Shown one piece after another: positions 26,344-34,771 of a stretch of 64,000 nt of DNA; within the stretch, counting starts at the first letter, position 1, and the number at the start of each line of letters is the position of its first letter. Below the pieces are notes generated by a model. That model saw only the letters and a program-made list of their open reading frames with translations. It searched no databases and was not told the DNA's origin. Origin of the DNA: a bacterium BRH_c32 (GTDB lineage: Bacteria > Bacteroidota > Ignavibacteria > Ignavibacteriales > Melioribacteraceae); contig LOEU01000014.1 in assembly GCA_001516025.1 (NCBI GenBank), positions 226,432-290,431 of the forward strand, read 5' to 3'. Made by a program: the position numbers and the translations under genes.

Positions 26344-26380
26344 AAATTTGGGGAGCGATTTTTTGCTCCCCAAATTTTTT
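26344..26380. terminator. Strong hairpin terminator between ybjQ and the dipeptidase gene
   Basis: A perfect 13-bp stem (AAATTTGGGGAGC at 26344-26356 with GCTCCCCAAATTT at 26365-26377) with an 8-base loop runs into a T tract on the plus strand. On the minus strand the stem is likewise flanked by T residues, so it can serve both converging genes. Confidence 0.92.
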
Positions 26381-26464
26381 AATTGATATTTTTTATTTTT
26401 TTTAAAGAAAAAATCGATAATAAAAAATTTAAAAGTTAAATCAGAATGGTTAAGATTCCCAGTG

Positions 26465-26480
26465 TAATTCTTAAGAATTA
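26465..26480. repeat. 16-bp perfect palindrome at the dipeptidase stop codon
   Basis: TAATTCTTAAGAATTA reads identically on both strands and includes the dipeptidase TAA stop. Without a loop it would make a poor RNA hairpin. It may be chance in AT-rich sequence, or a protein-binding site. Confidence 0.4.
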
Positions 26481-27598
26481 ATTTTTCTTGCCTGCTCGTT
26501 GGCTTTCCAGACCCTAATAAAATTACCGGAGCATATTTTTTTCATATCCTCTTCTGAATATCCACGATTAAACAATTCTACAATTAAATTGGGATATGAA
26601 GAAACATCTTTTAATCCTTCCGGAAGCTGATCACCTAGACCGTCATAATCAGAACCGATTCCTACATAATCAATCCCGACTAAATTAACCACATGATCAA
26701 TATGATTTGCTACATCGCTAATTGTTGCAAAAACTTTTGGGTTTGATGCTCTATATTCATTTCTAATTTCCTCTGCTTCTATTGAACCGGAGGCAATAGA
26801 ATACCTTTGCAATATTTCGTTTAATTCTTTTTTTTCATTTCTAGAACGATTAAGAATATCTTCTCTTAAGAAATCAGACCCAAAATTGATTTGGATTACA
26901 CCTCCATTCTTAGCTAAGTCCTTAATCATTTCATCGCTCATGTTTCTTTCCCAATCAGGTGTAAAATGTCTACAAGATGAATGAGTGGCGGCAATCGGGA
27001 GTTTACTGTATTTTAACACATCATAAAAAGTCTTATCTGATACATGGGATACATCGATGATCATTCCAATTTTATTCATTTCTTGAATTAGCTCAATCCC
27101 AAAATCACTTAAACCACTCCATTTTTCTGAATCATCATAAGAAGAATCACATATATGATTATTTCTCGAATGTGCTAAGGTCAGATATCTAATTCCCATA
27201 TCAAAAAAATAGTACAAATTTTCTAATTTACCGGATAAGGGTGCTCCGTTTTCTAAAGCAAGAATAAAGGAAAACAAATTATTTTTGTGGTTAAGTTTAA
27301 GCGATATAATGTCCGATGCAAATCCCGCAATATCAGAATGCTCCCCAACAATCCTTTCCATTAGCTCAATTTGTTTAACTGCAAACTCTAATGCTCCCGA
27401 TTCTTCCAGTGATACCGGAACATAGACTGCAGCAAATGCTCCCGATAATCCTCCCTTTTTTGCTCTCGCTAAATCAAAATCGCCAGATGGAGTGATTTTT
27501 GATATATCTTCCATATTCAATAACAACCTTGAGGGCAGATCAATATGAGTATCTATTAAAATATTCTTTTTTAGAAATTTATTTGCTTTTTCTATCAT
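26471..27598 (-). CDS. Membrane dipeptidase (renal dipeptidase, M19) family
   Basis: The 375-residue metalloenzyme hydrolyses dipeptides using a binuclear zinc site. The first ligands are His18 and Asp20 (DTHID), and further family blocks are DVSHVS, THSSCRHF and GIGSDYDG (about 315-322). There is no signal peptide, so it probably works in the cytoplasm on imported peptides; many bacterial members also act on D-amino-acid or cysteinyl dipeptides. A POT-like transporter gene lies upstream on the same strand, 106 bases away across an inverted repeat, which suggests uptake followed by hydrolysis. Confidence 0.93.
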   Translation of the reverse strand: MIEKANKFLKKNILIDTHIDLPSRLLLNMEDISKITPSGDFDLARAKKGGLSGAFAAVYVPVSLEESGALEFAVKQIELMERIVGEHSDIAGFASDIISLKLNHKNNLFSFILALENGAPLSGKLENLYYFFDMGIRYLTLAHSRNNHICDSSYDDSEKWSGLSDFGIELIQEMNKIGMIIDVSHVSDKTFYDVLKYSKLPIAATHSSCRHFTPDWERNMSDEMIKDLAKNGGVIQINFGSDFLREDILNRSRNEKKELNEILQRYSIASGSIEAEEIRNEYRASNPKVFATISDVANHIDHVVNLVGIDYVGIGSDYDGLGDQLPEGLKDVSSYPNLIVELFNRGYSEEDMKKICSGNFIRVWKANEQARKINS

Positions 27599-27639
27599 TG
27601 TGCTCCCGAATAAAAGTATTTAATACTATGTCCCGTCTT

Positions 27640-27689
27640 AAGTGATGTCCATAACCTTATGATTTATAATAGGTTATAGACACCCACTT
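27640..27689. repeat. Imperfect 18-19-bp inverted repeat between transporter and dipeptidase genes
   Basis: AAGTGATGTCCATAACCT (27640-27657) pairs with AGGTTATAGACACCCACTT (27671-27689), with two or three mismatches and a 13-base loop. It lies between two same-strand genes and is not followed by a T run. It could be an mRNA processing or attenuation structure, or an operator. Confidence 0.55.
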
Positions 27690-27704
27690 ACAAATCTAAT
27701 AAAT

Positions 27705-29096
27705 TTATGAATGTTTTGTTTTAAACCCTTTTTGCATCCAATTACGTGCAAGGAAAAGACCAATTGGAGTTAGAATAGCTATAAATCCATAGATCAACCA
27801 CATCATTTCGGTATTCATACTGCTTTGCGGAGCATCCGCCGGACAGTATTGGAGCAAGAACCATCCCGAATATAATGAGGTTACGATCTTTGTTAAAAAC
27901 CATGGGAACTGCCCAATTCCCATATAAATACCGGTCATATTTTTGGGAGCAATCTCAGCCACCCACTGGAGAAATCGTGGCTGCCACATTGCTTCACCAA
28001 TTGTCATAATAATTAAGTACGTCATTAAAGTTGACATCGAAGGACCTAATGCCAAGATGAATGTGGGCATTGCCATAATAAATGTACCGGCAATCATCAT
28101 TTTATAAGTATTTCTTTTAGAAGTTAATGCTGCCACAATCGGGGTTAATACAAAAATTAGAATTGGATTAAGATTAACAAAAAACTCAAAATTATCCTGT
28201 ACAAATCCATCAAATGCCCTGCTTGTGTATAAAGGTAAAGTTAGCCAATTATGTGCAAATAATGTCTGTACCGGAATTAGAATAAAGATAAAGAATAGAA
28301 AACGCATATCCTTTAATGGAAAATTCTTCATATAGAAACTAGCTTTTTCTTTTAAAGTCATATTGGAAAGTTCATCTTTAGCATCTTCTTCGGTTTCGCC
28401 TCTCTCAAGAGCCGATTTTTCGGTAGCTTCTTTTTCTGCTTTCTTTGTTATTAATAATAATACAACTACCATCCCAACAACTGTAAGAGCAGTATAAACC
28501 CAAAAAACGCCAGTGATACCAAATGCTCGTCTAACGGGAGGTGAAATTAACCCCGGAAGAAATCCACCAAGGTTCATTAAAGCATAAAGCATTGCATATC
28601 CCATTGCGGCGGTATTTTCGTTCGTGAATTTCTTCACTGCCGCATAAGCCGCAGGCTGATATATACCATAACCGATTACTATTCCCAAAATACCAAGCAT
28701 CGCCATAATATGAGCTGAACCCCATAAACCAGGCAATGCAACACTTGGGGCAACTGTCAGTAATATTCGTCCCAGCAACATGAAGAACAATGAAGTCAAT
28801 AGTGCCTTTCTAACGCCAATCCAATCCACTGTAGCTCCCAAAAAGAGCATACTTAATGTTATACCTCCGGTTAGGATTCCGAGCATGTTACCGGCTTTAA
28901 TATCGTCTAATTTTATATACTCATTAAAATAGATTGCTAATAAGCCGACAAAGCCGAAATAGGTCAATCCCTCTAAAACGTAGGATAAATTAACACCAAA
29001 TAAAGCTCGTGAAGTCTTAGTTAAATCAATAAATGGTTGTGATATTTCTTTCCAAGTATTCTTTAATATGCTGCTAATTGATTGCTTTGATTCCAT
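27705..29096 (-). CDS. POT-like major facilitator transporter
   Basis: The 463-residue protein has about 12 membrane helices. Its first helix, Y-V-L-E-G-L-T-Y-F-G-F-V-G-L-L (39-53), resembles the POT helix-1 signature in weakened form. A highly charged cytoplasmic loop between helices 6 and 7 (about 215-240) separates the two halves. It resembles the transporter at 11018-12286 in fold, but the helix-1 motif differs. Di- or tripeptide uptake is plausible because the dipeptidase gene follows, but this is inference. It begins 15 bases after murB and is probably the last gene of the prmC-dtd-comEC-murB run. Confidence 0.83.
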   Translation of the reverse strand: MESKQSISSILKNTWKEISQPFIDLTKTSRALFGVNLSYVLEGLTYFGFVGLLAIYFNEYIKLDDIKAGNMLGILTGGITLSMLFLGATVDWIGVRKALLTSLFFMLLGRILLTVAPSVALPGLWGSAHIMAMLGILGIVIGYGIYQPAAYAAVKKFTNENTAAMGYAMLYALMNLGGFLPGLISPPVRRAFGITGVFWVYTALTVVGMVVVLLLITKKAEKEATEKSALERGETEEDAKDELSNMTLKEKASFYMKNFPLKDMRFLFFIFILIPVQTLFAHNWLTLPLYTSRAFDGFVQDNFEFFVNLNPILIFVLTPIVAALTSKRNTYKMMIAGTFIMAMPTFILALGPSMSTLMTYLIIMTIGEAMWQPRFLQWVAEIAPKNMTGIYMGIGQFPWFLTKIVTSLYSGWFLLQYCPADAPQSSMNTEMMWLIYGFIAILTPIGLFLARNWMQKGFKTKHS

Positions 29097-29111
29097 ATTT
29101 TCCTCAATGAG

Positions 29112-30122
29112 TTAATAGAAATTAACTTCTTGCTCTAATTCAATTCCAAATTTAGAGATTACAGAATCTTTAATCTCTTGAGTGAATTTCAGAATTGATT
29201 GAGAAGTTGCGTTCCCGTAATTAATAATGATTAATGCTTGTCTATGATATGATGCCACATCCCCTTCTCTTTTGCCTTTCCAGCCACATTGCTCGATTAA
29301 CCAACCCGCAGGCAATTTGATTTTGCCATCAGGAGACTTAAAATATGGCAAGGCAGGGTTTTGTACTATAAGATCAGATAATTGTTGTTTAGTAATTTCA
29401 GGATTCTTGAAGAAACTGCCTGCATTGCCTAGAACTTTTGGATTTGGCAGCTTTGATTCTCTTACTTTAACAACATGATTTCTTACTTTTTCTAAAGTTA
29501 TATTCTTTCTCAATTTATTTAAGTCCGCCAAATCTCGATAGTTAAGCTTGAAATTCTTTTCTTTGGAGAGCTTTAATTTTACTGAAGTTATAATAAACTT
29601 ATCTTTTAATTCCCTTTTAAAAATGCTATCTCGATAACCGAATTCACATTCATCCAAAGAGAAACTTTTCTCTTTTAAGTCATTAATAAAAAAACCATCT
29701 AGCGAATGAAAAACATCTTTTAATTCAGCTCCATAAGCCCCGATATTCTGAATTGGTGCAGCGCCAATTGTACCGGGTATTAATGAAAGATTTTCAATTC
29801 CATAGTACCCATTTTTTACTGCGTATAGAACTACGTCGTCCCACGATTCCCCTGCCTGAAAATCCAATATTATCTCTTTATCATTTTTCGAGACAATATC
29901 AATGCCTTTTGTATTTAGATGAATTACTAATCCATCAAAATCATTAGTAAAGAGGATATTACTGCCGCCGCCTAGAATCAGGATTTTTTCACCTTTAGAA
30001 TTATATTCCTTTGCGACTTCTTTTAATTCAGTTTCATCTTCTATTTCGATGAAATATTTTGATTTGACATCAATCTTAAATGTGTTTAATTCTTTTAGTG
30101 AATAATTTTCTTTTATAGTCAT
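29112..30122 (-). CDS. murB: UDP-N-acetylmuramate dehydrogenase
   Basis: The start at 30122 overlaps the comEC stop as ATGA and yields a 336-residue protein starting MTIKENYSLKELNTF; an ATG 11 codons earlier lacks this support. MurB reduces the enolpyruvyl group of UDP-GlcNAc-enolpyruvate with NADPH and FAD in peptidoglycan synthesis. Motifs are LGGGSNILF (FAD), PGTIGAAPIQNIGAYG (about 115-130), G-Y-R-D-S and GNAGSFFKNP, whose serine is the proton donor (the usual text is GNPGSFFKNP). The long C-terminal region (LPAGWLIEQCGWKG) marks type I, as in E. coli. Confidence 0.95.
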   Translation of the reverse strand: MTIKENYSLKELNTFKIDVKSKYFIEIEDETELKEVAKEYNSKGEKILILGGGSNILFTNDFDGLVIHLNTKGIDIVSKNDKEIILDFQAGESWDDVVLYAVKNGYYGIENLSLIPGTIGAAPIQNIGAYGAELKDVFHSLDGFFINDLKEKSFSLDECEFGYRDSIFKRELKDKFIITSVKLKLSKEKNFKLNYRDLADLNKLRKNITLEKVRNHVVKVRESKLPNPKVLGNAGSFFKNPEITKQQLSDLIVQNPALPYFKSPDGKIKLPAGWLIEQCGWKGKREGDVASYHRQALIIINYGNATSQSILKFTQEIKDSVISKFGIELEQEVNFY

Positions 30123-32491
30123 TTTAGTATGTTTGTTGAATGGTTCGTACGCCAATTTATTAAATTAATTTTAGTTCCATCAGATTCCAAGATCACGGCA
30201 CCCCTTAGATCAGTTCTGAATAATTTGATTCCTAAATTAGCAAATTTTTCAAGCACTTGTTTATTCGGATGATTATAAATATTCTTTTCTCCGGCACTTA
30301 TTATTCCGTAGCTTGGAGAAACGGATTTGATAAAATCAATGGATGAGCTCGAAGAACTTCCATGATGTGCAACTTTAAGAATATCTGATTTGAGGAATTC
30401 TCCATATTCCGAAACCAATTCTCTCTCTAATCTCATAGAAGCATCACCCGTAAAAAGGAATGAGTTACTACCATAGACAAATTTCATTACTAAACTTTTG
30501 TCATTTGAAACCGAATCTCTGAATTGCGAAGTGTTGTTTAATAAATATAGACTTACATCTCCAATCTTAAGATTCTTTTTAGAATTGAAGTGGATTGGAA
30601 TATTTTGCGACTTAAAATAATTATAAGCTCTAATAGAAATTTGATCTGCTGAATCTAATTCCGGTATATAAACTTCTCTTACTAATGAGTTTTTTACTAA
30701 AGAAATTGCTCCGCCAAAATGATCATAATCGTAATGTGTTATAAATAAAAAATCAATCTTTTCGATATCAAGATATTTTAGAAGGGGTTTAATTACTCTC
30801 TCACCATTATCCATATATGAAGAGGCATTGCCTGCATCGATTAGGGCATGTTTACCATTAGGGAATTTAATTAAGAAAGAATCTCCCTGCCCTACATCAA
30901 TTGCCATTACATATATTTTACCGTCTGCTAATAACTTATTTTCAAAAAATGAGCTGATTATTAAAAAATTTACAAACAAAAGTATTATTACCAAAATTCG
31001 TGGTATAATATTTTTTATATAATTCTTAAATAAAATTATTCCCGCAAGAAAGGATAGGATGAATAAAATAATTTTAGATATACTAAAATTATAAACCATT
31101 AGATTGGCGAATTGGATTGATGCCGTTTTTTCAATTACCCAAAGCATTAAGTATGTATAATAATTATTAGCAATGGCTATTATACTTGCCAACGAGATTG
31201 AGAAGTAAGAAATAATTACTGTTGCCGTACCTACCAAATAAATTAGTCCTGAAACCGGAACAACAATCATATTAGCGAATACAGATATCAAAGAGATATT
31301 ATTAAAATAATATATGATTATTGGCAATGTACCTATTTGAGCGGCTAAACTGATTCCAATAAAACTTAACAGTCGGTTTTTTATCGGGATATACTTTGTA
31401 TAAATTAAAATTGAGAATACTGCACCAAAAGACAATTGGAATGCGGCTGAGAAAAGATCATTTGGATTAATCAGAATAATTATAAACGCAGCAATAAAAA
31501 GACTATTAAAATTATTTTTATTCCTTCCGAGCAATAAAGACAATATTAATAAACCCATCATAATTGCCGCTCTAATAATTGATGGAGCGGTTCCTGTGAT
31601 TATTACGAAAATTACAATTGCGACTAAAGAAGCAATAAATCTGATTTTAAAGCCGAACCTGCCGAATAGGAAATAAATAATTAAAATTACATAAGCTACA
31701 TTCATACCTGAAACTGCGAGTATATGGAATACACCAGTATCAATAAATTCCTGTTGAGTATCGTAAGTAATTAGATATCTATCAGCCAATAAGAACCCTC
31801 TGAGGAGTGCCGCTGCATCAGGTGTATGCAATTCTTTTATCCTGTTATCTATTGATTTACGGATATTTAAAATCGTATTTTGGAATATATCAGTATTATT
31901 ATTCTTTATTTTTATAGCAGATAAATCTTCAGTAGAAATAATTGCAGCTATGTTATTAGCTAATAGGTATTGGGAATAATCAAACTCTCCCGGGTTTCTT
32001 GAAATGTTAGGTTTTGATAATGTGCCTCTGCATCTTATAGAATCGCCAATACTAATATTATCATATAATTTTATTAACTCTTTATTCTCTCCATAAATAT
32101 TAGCAATAATGTTTATCTTTTTATCTAATTCATCAAAAGGGAATACTTTTTTAGTAGATAAATAAAGAGTAATTCTTTTATCACGGATTAAGTCTATGTT
32201 TGTAATTTTTGCATCAACCTGCGATTTTATAATTTTTGTTTCTTTGAATGGATAAATATATTCAGGAAGGAGATAATTAGAATAAAATAATGAACCGGAA
32301 ATAATTATTAGAATAAATTGGAATGCAATTTTATAATTACTTTTTGGATTTTTCCTTAATAGAATTAGAATCCCGATTAGTAGGACTATTATTAGAGAAA
32401 GTATTATGTGAAAATTGAATTGAAATACTTTTTCTAAGATTATTCCGATAATAAATAGGATAACAAACCTATTTAATGGTGTATTAATCAC
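30119..32491 (-). CDS. comEC: ComEC/Rec2 family DNA uptake protein
   Basis: The 790-residue protein has the three-part ComEC layout: an N-terminal DUF4131/OB-fold region with membrane helices (about 1-190), a polytopic competence domain with G-F-L-L-A-D and V-F-H-I-L-A-V-S-G-M-N (about 225-490), and a C-terminal beta-lactamase-fold domain (about 520-785) with DVGQGDSFLI, LIDAG, THYDYDHFGG and HHGSSSSS. It forms the inner-membrane channel for single-stranded DNA in natural transformation. It overlaps its upstream neighbour and murB by four bases each. No other competence gene is in view, so competence itself is not shown. Confidence 0.93.
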   Translation of the reverse strand: MINTPLNRFVILFIIGIILEKVFQFNFHIILSLIIVLLIGILILLRKNPKSNYKIAFQFILIIISGSLFYSNYLLPEYIYPFKETKIIKSQVDAKITNIDLIRDKRITLYLSTKKVFPFDELDKKINIIANIYGENKELIKLYDNISIGDSIRCRGTLSKPNISRNPGEFDYSQYLLANNIAAIISTEDLSAIKIKNNNTDIFQNTILNIRKSIDNRIKELHTPDAAALLRGFLLADRYLITYDTQQEFIDTGVFHILAVSGMNVAYVILIIYFLFGRFGFKIRFIASLVAIVIFVIITGTAPSIIRAAIMMGLLILSLLLGRNKNNFNSLFIAAFIIILINPNDLFSAAFQLSFGAVFSILIYTKYIPIKNRLLSFIGISLAAQIGTLPIIIYYFNNISLISVFANMIVVPVSGLIYLVGTATVIISYFSISLASIIAIANNYYTYLMLWVIEKTASIQFANLMVYNFSISKIILFILSFLAGIILFKNYIKNIIPRILVIILLFVNFLIISSFFENKLLADGKIYVMAIDVGQGDSFLIKFPNGKHALIDAGNASSYMDNGERVIKPLLKYLDIEKIDFLFITHYDYDHFGGAISLVKNSLVREVYIPELDSADQISIRAYNYFKSQNIPIHFNSKKNLKIGDVSLYLLNNTSQFRDSVSNDKSLVMKFVYGSNSFLFTGDASMRLERELVSEYGEFLKSDILKVAHHGSSSSSSIDFIKSVSPSYGIISAGEKNIYNHPNKQVLEKFANLGIKLFRTDLRGAVILESDGTKINLINWRTNHSTNILK

Positions 32492-33396
32492 CTATATTGC
32501 CCAAGTATGGTTTCTTTAATATCAGAAAGATTTTTTATTTTATCGAAAAATAGATTATGGTTTTTACCTAATGCAATAGTAAGCGAAGGATTGAGAGTGT
32601 GCATTTTTATTGAGATATCTTCAAAATTACCATGATCGGAACAGATTATTAAAGTGAAATTTTCTAGCGATTCACTTTTTTTAAGAAGATCAAATAAAAA
32701 ACTATCTAAGGTTTTAATCCAATTATCAAATTGATCTTTGTGTCTGCCGTGACCGAGATGATCTGTCAAAAAATATTCAAAAAGTGTAAAATGATGATCA
32801 ATAGAAATTGAGAGAAGTCGATCAACAGCTGTTTCCGGTTTTACCAATTCGAGATCATAACTGAATTTATTAATCCAAATAGAATTATCGATTTCTGCAC
32901 TAAGAGCATTACCATTTTTCAGCTCCTCGTATCGCCTCAATTCCAAACCTGCATAAAGAGCACTAAGTGATGTAACACTTAAACGTCTTCTTCCTGAATT
33001 AATATAGTCAAAAAAAGGTTTAGGGTAAGCATTTACGAAAGTTGTCTTTAACCCAAATTCTAGAAAGCTTTTGAAAATATTTTCTTTTTCGATTATATGT
33101 TTTAAATCGGGATGTGGATGAGGTCCAAAATGCTGACCAAGGATTTCCTGTGCATTCACACCACAAAAAATTGAAGTCTGCCCCGTTCCGCTCAATGGTA
33201 TATTTGGAACTCCCATCAATGGATCAATCGGGAAAAGAACTGCATTCTCTTTCCGGATAACTTGGTTACCTAAATGAGGTATATCCCCATAAAATTCAGA
33301 GAGAAACTTAAAATCATACCTAAAGAAGGGATTTTTTTCTTCATCTTTTTCACCAATACCAATTCCATCAATAAAAATCATTAATGTAGAGTGCAT
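32488..33396 (-). CDS. Alkaline-phosphatase-superfamily metalloenzyme (phosphomutase-like)
   Basis: The 302-residue protein has the metal-binding skeleton of the phosphopentomutase/phosphoglycerate mutase branch of the alkaline phosphatase superfamily: Asp10 in FIDGIGIG, the nucleophile region SGTGQTS (69-75), a D-H-L-G-H-G motif near 215 and CSDHGNFED near 252. It is shorter than iPGM (about 510) and PPM (about 390), so the cap domain is reduced, and the substrate is unknown. It shares a base with the dtd stop (TAATG) and overlaps comEC by four bases. Confidence 0.8.
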   Translation of the reverse strand: MHSTLMIFIDGIGIGEKDEEKNPFFRYDFKFLSEFYGDIPHLGNQVIRKENAVLFPIDPLMGVPNIPLSGTGQTSIFCGVNAQEILGQHFGPHPHPDLKHIIEKENIFKSFLEFGLKTTFVNAYPKPFFDYINSGRRRLSVTSLSALYAGLELRRYEELKNGNALSAEIDNSIWINKFSYDLELVKPETAVDRLLSISIDHHFTLFEYFLTDHLGHGRHKDQFDNWIKTLDSFLFDLLKKSESLENFTLIICSDHGNFEDISIKMHTLNPSLTIALGKNHNLFFDKIKNLSDIKETILGQYR

Positions 33397-33845
33397 TACT
33401 TTGATTCCACAATTATGGTAACAGGTCCATCGTTATGAATTTCGACTTCCATCATCTCGCCAAAAACACCTGTCTTAACTTTTTCGGTGCCAATATTCTT
33501 TTTAAGTCGTTCGATAAAAGCATCATACAAAGGAATCGCAATCTCGGGTCGAGCTGCTTCAATGAAACTAGGTCTTTTCCCTCTTGATGTTTCTGCATAA
33601 AGCGTAAATTGCGAAATAATTAATATCTCTCCCTCCACTTCTTTTAGAGAAAGATTCATCTTCTCATTGCCATCTTCAAATATTCTTAAGTGAGAACATT
33701 TATCGGCGATATACTCAACCTCTGTTAAGGTATCGGTATGTGAAATGCCAAGTAAGATTACGAATCCTTTTCTAATCTCCGCAAAATAGTCAAGTCTTTT
33801 AATTTTAACGGAACCTTTAGAAACTCTCTGGACCACGGCTCTCAT
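33396..33845 (-). CDS. dtd: D-aminoacyl-tRNA deacylase
   Basis: The 149-residue protein is the standard DTD that removes D-amino acids from mischarged tRNA. The catalytic SQFTLYA is at 78-84, and the Gly-cisPro motif (GPVT, 140-143) reaches into the partner subunit to exclude L-amino acids. Length and motifs are canonical. It overlaps prmC by four bases. Confidence 0.97.
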   Translation of the reverse strand: MRAVVQRVSKGSVKIKRLDYFAEIRKGFVILLGISHTDTLTEVEYIADKCSHLRIFEDGNEKMNLSLKEVEGEILIISQFTLYAETSRGKRPSFIEAARPEIAIPLYDAFIERLKKNIGTEKVKTGVFGEMMEVEIHNDGPVTIIVESK

Positions 33846-34696
33846 AATTTCGTTCCGCTTACAACACGATTAATTTTTTGTAAATCTTGATATATTTTAA
33901 TATTCGTGAATTGATTATCCTTTAGTAAATGTGAGACTTTTTCCGATTGACCAATTCCTACCTCAAAATAGATTGCTCCTCCACTTTTTAATAACGTATT
34001 CGCTTTCTTGGAAATTAATTCATAAAATTCGTAACCATCTCCATTATCAGTTACAGCAATACGCGGTTCAAATGATTTTATCTCTTTTTGAATTCCATCA
34101 TATTCATTTTTGCTTACGTAAGGTGGATTAGAAACTATTAAATCAAAATTTTCTAAATAATCATTTGGGATTTTTTCTTTAATATCTAGCAATCTAAATG
34201 AAATGTTTTCAACATTATTAAAGACTGAATTTTTCTTTGCAGTCTCTAGAGCAGTCTCTGAAATGTCAATTGCATTAAAATTACATTGATTCATTTTCTT
34301 TGCTAATGCAATCGCAATTGCTCCGCTCCCTGTCCCTATATCAAGTATTTTTAATTCTTTATCGATACCAAAACTATTTAGTACAGTTTCAACCAATATT
34401 TCTGTTTCTTGACGAGGTATAAGAACATTTTTATTTACATAAATCTTACAATCATAAAAATCTACGTGCCCTATGATATATTGAAGCGGTTCATATTTCC
34501 CCCTTCTAGCTATCCAATCTCGATAGATTTTTGTTTCATTTTCTTTAAGTGGTTTATCGAATGCCAAATATAGATCAAGTCTTTTACAATTTAGGATTTC
34601 CGCTAACATTAATTCTGCATTTAATCTTGGTAATTCAATTCCTTTAGCTGCGAGGTAATCGGTGGTCTTCTGAATAGATTCTAATACTGTCAACAT
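33842..34696 (-). CDS. prmC: Release factor glutamine methyltransferase PrmC
   Basis: The 284-residue enzyme methylates the GGQ glutamine of release factors RF1 and RF2. It has an N-terminal helical domain, the PRQETE segment (95-100), SAM motif I ILDIGTGSG (117-125) and the catalytic NPPY (190-193). It is the first gene of a run through dtd, the metalloenzyme, comEC and murB, beginning just past the terminator of the respiratory operon. Confidence 0.97.
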   Translation of the reverse strand: MLTVLESIQKTTDYLAAKGIELPRLNAELMLAEILNCKRLDLYLAFDKPLKENETKIYRDWIARRGKYEPLQYIIGHVDFYDCKIYVNKNVLIPRQETEILVETVLNSFGIDKELKILDIGTGSGAIAIALAKKMNQCNFNAIDISETALETAKKNSVFNNVENISFRLLDIKEKIPNDYLENFDLIVSNPPYVSKNEYDGIQKEIKSFEPRIAVTDNGDGYEFYELISKKANTLLKSGGAIYFEVGIGQSEKVSHLLKDNQFTNIKIYQDLQKINRVVSGTKL

Positions 34697-34717
34697 AAAG
34701 TAGATTCGCTTTTTTAA

Positions 34718-34752
34718 AAAATTAAAGGGATGTCTAAAAATAACATCCCTTT
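34718..34752 (-). terminator. Terminator of the respiratory operon
   Basis: On the minus strand AAAGGGATGT (34752-34743) pairs with ACATCCCTTT (34733-34724) around a 9-base loop, a perfect 10-bp stem, and is followed by AATTTTTT. It lies 20 bases beyond the stop of the last gene of the cytochrome operon. Confidence 0.88.
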
Positions 34753-34771
34753 AAATCAAAAACTATAATAT

